Origin: an uncultured Collinsella sp.
GTDB taxonomy: Bacteria > Actinomycetota > Coriobacteriia > Coriobacteriales > Coriobacteriaceae
NCBI GenBank assembly: GCA_900549135.1
Contig: URNI01000004.1
Span: 1-41,438 of the forward strand
Length of the DNA stretch: 41,438 bases
Direction of reading: 5' to 3'
The notes beneath the pieces are model-generated. The model worked only from the letters and a program-made list of their open reading frames with translations. It made no database searches and had not been told where the DNA came from. Below are positions 38,949 through 41,438 of this stretch, one piece after another (position 1 is the stretch's first letter; the number at the start of each line of letters is the position of its first letter). The translations under genes and the position numbers were made by a program.

Positions 38949-39990
38949 CGATCAGATTAAGCTCACGTCTATGACTGCCGCGAGCGGTTGAGCCGCTAAG
39001 CTGGCTCCCGGAGCCCTCGCCCAGGTCCTGGGCGACTTGCCCAATGTGCATAACGATAACCTGCTCGTGGGGTTCGATACCTCCGACGATGCGAGTGTCT
39101 TTCGCGTAGGGGAGAACCTGGGACTCGTGCAGTCCATCGACTTCTTTCCGCCGATGGTCGACGACCCGTTTCTGTTTGGCCAGATCGCCGCGGCCAACTC
39201 GCTGTCGGATATCTACGCCATGGGCGGGCGGCCGAGCCATGCCATGAACCTGCTGTGCATTCCGAGCTGCCTGGGCGTCGAGGTTGCCGGCCAGATTCTG
39301 GCGGGCGGCGCCGACAAGTGCGTCGAGGCCGGCTGCACCATAGCGGGCGGCCACACCATCAACGACGACGAGCCCAAGTACGGCCTGTCCGTGAGCGGTT
39401 TTGTGCCACTTGACCGTATGCTCGCCAACAGCGGCGCGCACGTGGACGATGTTCTGCTGCTGACCAAGGCGATCGGCTCGGGCATCATCACCACGGCCAT
39501 TAAGGGCGAGCTCATCGAGCAGGACGAGGCCGCAGCCATGTTTGACTCGATGCGCACCCTCAACGAGGCGCCGATTCGTCTGGCCGAGGGACTTGAGCTT
39601 CACGGCTGCACCGATGTCACGGGCTTTGGCCTGATCGGGCACGCGTGCGAGATGGCCGAGGGCTCGGGCGTGCAGGTTGAGCTTGCGTCGGGAGCGGTGC
39701 CGCTCTTTGACCAGGTGCTCGACATGGCGCGTCTGGGCATTATCCCCGCCGGCGCCTACCGCAACCAGGACTTCTTTGGCCCGCGTGTGGCTGCCGACGA
39801 GGACCTGGAGCCGGGCATGCTCGATGCGCTGTACGATCCGCAGACGTCGGGTGGTTTGCTCATCGCGGCGCCCGCGGCGGATGTGGATGAGCTTGCGCGT
39901 CGTTTACATGCCGAGGGGCGCGTTGCCGCCACAATCGGCCGCGTGTGCGAGCCGGTGCCGGGCGGTCCTGCCGTCCGCGTTGTTCGCTAG
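38941..39990 (+). CDS. selD: Selenophosphate synthetase, itself a selenoprotein (in-frame UGA = Sec17)
   Basis: Makes selenophosphate from selenide and ATP, the Se donor for Sec-tRNA and other Se pathways. The gene starts at ATG 38941 (GAAGGGGG upstream, overlapping the glycosyltransferase) and reads MADDQIKLTSMTAASG, then TGA at 38989-38991, then AAKLAPGALAQVL. Position 17 is the catalytic Cys/Sec of SelD and Lys20 is the conserved Lys, so TGA is read as selenocysteine. 349 residues when read through. Later SelD marks include GFDTSDDASVFRV, SLSDIYAMGGRP, GGHTINDDEPKYGLSVSG and TDVTGFGLIGHACEMA. Automated callers would start it at 39037 and lose the active site. SelA, SelB and tRNA-Sec must lie elsewhere. 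Confidence 0.96.
38989..39035 (+). promoter_or_regulatory. Bacterial SECIS element in selD
   Basis: The UGA (38989-38991) is followed by a hairpin TCGCCCAG (39017-39024), loop GTC, CTGGGCGA (39028-39035). The apical region reads AGGTCCT, like the GGUC loop recognised by SelB in known bacterial SECIS hairpins. The loop is about 33 bases after the UGA, within the working distance known for bacteria. Confidence 0.7.
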
Positions 39991-40051
39991 CCCGCACGTT
40001 TATGTAACTGTTTGCCGTTCTCTAGAACGGTTCTTTCGAAAGGAATTTGCT

Positions 40052-40678
40052 ATGTCTACCAAAATTGAAGTCAATGCCATGGGCGATGCCTGCCCGCTAC
40101 CCGTCGTCAAGACGCTTAAGGCACTCAAACAGCTTGATGGCGAAGGCGCTGTGGTGACCTCGGTCGACAACGAGACCGCCGTCAAGAACATCTCCAAGAT
40201 GGCGCAGGAGAAGGGCTGCACGGCCTCGGTCGAGAAGGTTTCTGACGCCGAGTGGCACGTGACCGTGGCGACCTCTGGCGCCGTTGCCGTGGCCGATCCC
40301 GAGCAGGACGGTGCTGCCTTCTGTGATGCCAGCGCCGGCAAGGGCAAGCTCGTCATTTCCGTCTACACCGACTGCATGGGCCGCGGCGACGACGAGCTGG
40401 GCCACAAGCTCATGAAGGCCTTCATCTTTGCCGTGACGCAGCAGGAGGAGCTGCCCGCGACCATGCTGTTCTACAACGGCGGCGCCAAGCTCACCGTCGA
40501 GGGCTCGCCGGTGCTCGATGACCTGAAGGGCCTGGCGGAGCAGGGTGTCGAGATTCTCACCTGCGGCACCTGCCTGGACCACTATGGCATTAAAGACCAG
40601 CTCGCGGTGGGCGAGGTCACCAACATGTACGTGATCGTGGAGAAGATGGAGCAGGCCGTGCGCGTCGTGCGCCCGTAG
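40052..40678 (+). CDS. yedF: Selenium metabolism protein YedF (TusA + DsrE-like domains)
   Basis: 208 residues. The N-terminal TusA-like domain (about 1-75) has GDACPLPVVKTLKAL, where the Cys of CPxP is the expected persulfide or selenide carrier. The C-terminal DsrE-like domain (about 97-205) contains VYTDCMGRGDDELG and EILTCGTCLDHYG. This two-domain form is the YedF family that accompanies selD. Start ATG 40052 with AAAGGAA upstream; 61 bases after selD. Likely delivers selenium to SelD or from it to an acceptor. Confidence 0.9.
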   Translation: MSTKIEVNAMGDACPLPVVKTLKALKQLDGEGAVVTSVDNETAVKNISKMAQEKGCTASVEKVSDAEWHVTVATSGAVAVADPEQDGAAFCDASAGKGKLVISVYTDCMGRGDDELGHKLMKAFIFAVTQQEELPATMLFYNGGAKLTVEGSPVLDDLKGLAEQGVEILTCGTCLDHYGIKDQLAVGEVTNMYVIVEKMEQAVRVVRP

Positions 40679-40697
40679 CGTATTGGTTGGAGTTGCC

Positions 40698-40949
40698 ATG
40701 AGGGAGAAGCGCCCGGCGCTTGTCATCACGTTTCCCACCACGGCGGCCGCCATGGGTTGCGAGTCCCTGTGCATCGAGCGCGGCCTTCCCGGGCGAACGA
40801 TTCCTGTGCCCGGGGAGGTCGCTGCCGGCTGCGGTCTGGCGTGGAAGGCGTTGCCTGCCGATGAGGAGCTGCTGCGCGGCGAACTCGCCGCGGCGGGTGT
40901 TCCCACCGAGGGCTATACCGTGATTGATATGTGGGAGGTCGTGCGATGA
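40698..40949 (+). CDS. DUF3343 family protein
   Basis: 83 residues, single small domain: ALVITFPTTAAAMGCESLCIERGLPGRTIPVPGEVAAGCGLAWKA (split as TTAAAMGCESLC, then GEVAAGCGLAWK). DUF3343 proteins are typical companions of selD, yedF and the class V aminotransferase; the function is undefined, but the conserved Cys may handle S or Se. Start ATG 40698 has GGAG five bases upstream. It overlaps the next gene by four bases (ATGA). Confidence 0.85.
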   Translation: MREKRPALVITFPTTAAAMGCESLCIERGLPGRTIPVPGEVAAGCGLAWKALPADEELLRGELAAAGVPTEGYTVIDMWEVVR

Positions 40950-41438
40950 TTTACCTTGATAACGCGGCGACGACTATGCACAAGCCGCAGGCGGTCATCG
41001 ATGCCGTGGTGCAGGCGATGTGCTCGCTCGGCAATGCCGGACGCGGCGCGACGTCGGGCGCGCTTGACGCGGCGCGTACCATCCACGGCTGCCGCGCCAA
41101 GCTTGCGCGTTTGCTGGGCTGCCCGCGTGCTGACCATGTGTGCTTTACGCCCAATTCCACGGCGGCGCTCAACACGGCGATTAACGGCGTGGTGCGTCCT
41201 GGCGACCGCGTGGTCACGACGGTGCTCGAGCACAACTCCGTGCTGCGTCCGCTCAACCGTCTGGCGGCAGAGCAGGGCGTGGCCGTTGAGCATGCCGGCT
41301 GCGATACCAACGGTGTGCTCGACTACGACGAGCTCGAGCGGCTAGTCACGCCCGGTACGCGTGCCGTGGTGGTGACGCACGCCTCCAATGTGACCGGCAA
41401 CGCGGTCGACATTGCACGCGTGGCCGCCATGGCCCATG
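40946..41438 (+). CDS. Class V aminotransferase: cysteine desulfurase / selenocysteine lyase-like (cut by window edge)
   Basis: 164 codons visible, continuing past the right edge. MIYLDNAATTMHKPQAVIDAV is the N-terminal signature of the NifS/CsdB fold, and FTPNSTAALNTAINGVVRPGDRVV then TVLEHNSVLRPL carry the PLP phosphate contacts and the stacking His. The PLP lysine lies outside the window. Start ATG 40946 overlaps the DUF3343 stop. The set selD-yedF-DUF3343-aminotransferase matches known selenium neighbourhoods, so a role in releasing Se or S from Sec or Cys is likely. Symbol withheld because the gene is incomplete. Confidence 0.88.
   Translation, partial: MIYLDNAATTMHKPQAVIDAVVQAMCSLGNAGRGATSGALDAARTIHGCRAKLARLLGCPRADHVCFTPNSTAALNTAINGVVRPGDRVVTTVLEHNSVLRPLNRLAAEQGVAVEHAGCDTNGVLDYDELERLVTPGTRAVVVTHASNVTGNAVDIARVAAMAH

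Noticed and set aside
38941..38991. selD as a pseudogene broken by TGA, or a gene starting at 39037
   Set aside because: The TGA is exactly at the catalytic position, flanking residues are conserved, and a SECIS-like hairpin follows.

Overview
The window is about 41 kb of GC-rich chromosome. It looks like an anaerobic gut actinobacterium of the Coriobacteriia, close to Collinsella. That is inferred from the GAAAGG-type ribosome sites, the four-domain S1 protein, the class-A RNase P RNA and the mix of anaerobic metabolism; no 16S gene is present. No integrase, transposase, phage gene, tRNA or CRISPR array was found.

Left part (1-22782), mostly housekeeping genes in short units on both strands: a partial M18 aminopeptidase, polA, a Cof-type HAD phosphatase, argG, a small ORF, argH, ndk, rpiB, an L-cysteine desulfidase, a second HAD phosphatase, rpsA, rnpB, a YigZ protein, a C_GCAxxG_C_C protein, metY, an MFS exporter, xpt, an ArfB-like GGQ protein, a lipid kinase and a CLC channel whose motifs match the fluoride/proton (CLC-F) branch. 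argG is preceded by a 24-codon ORF ending in a run of Arg codons, a series of mutually exclusive helices and a terminator. This is the layout of a ribosome-mediated arginine attenuator.

Right part (22993-41438), all on the plus strand: moeA and mogA, then modABC, in which ModB carries a large extra N-terminal domain. Next come a gene for a double-cubane-type 2-hydroxyacyl-CoA dehydratase-family protein, a complete five-gene peptide/nickel-type ABC transporter, a second double-cubane-type gene, its ASKHA activator ATPase, a GT4 glycosyltransferase overlapping selD, selD itself with an in-frame UGA, yedF, a DUF3343 gene and a class V aminotransferase cut by the right edge. Together this is a molybdenum, selenium and low-potential electron-transfer island. 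The first double-cubane gene has its own operator-like inverted repeat, a leader ORF, and a leader RNA that can hide its ribosome site.

Intergenic spaces hold several large inverted repeats. At least four belong to one nested-hairpin family (near 11490, 14586, 14687 and 36791) with a compensatory base change between copies. Two others are a perfect 29-bp repeat after polA and a perfect 27-bp repeat after the ArfB-like gene.
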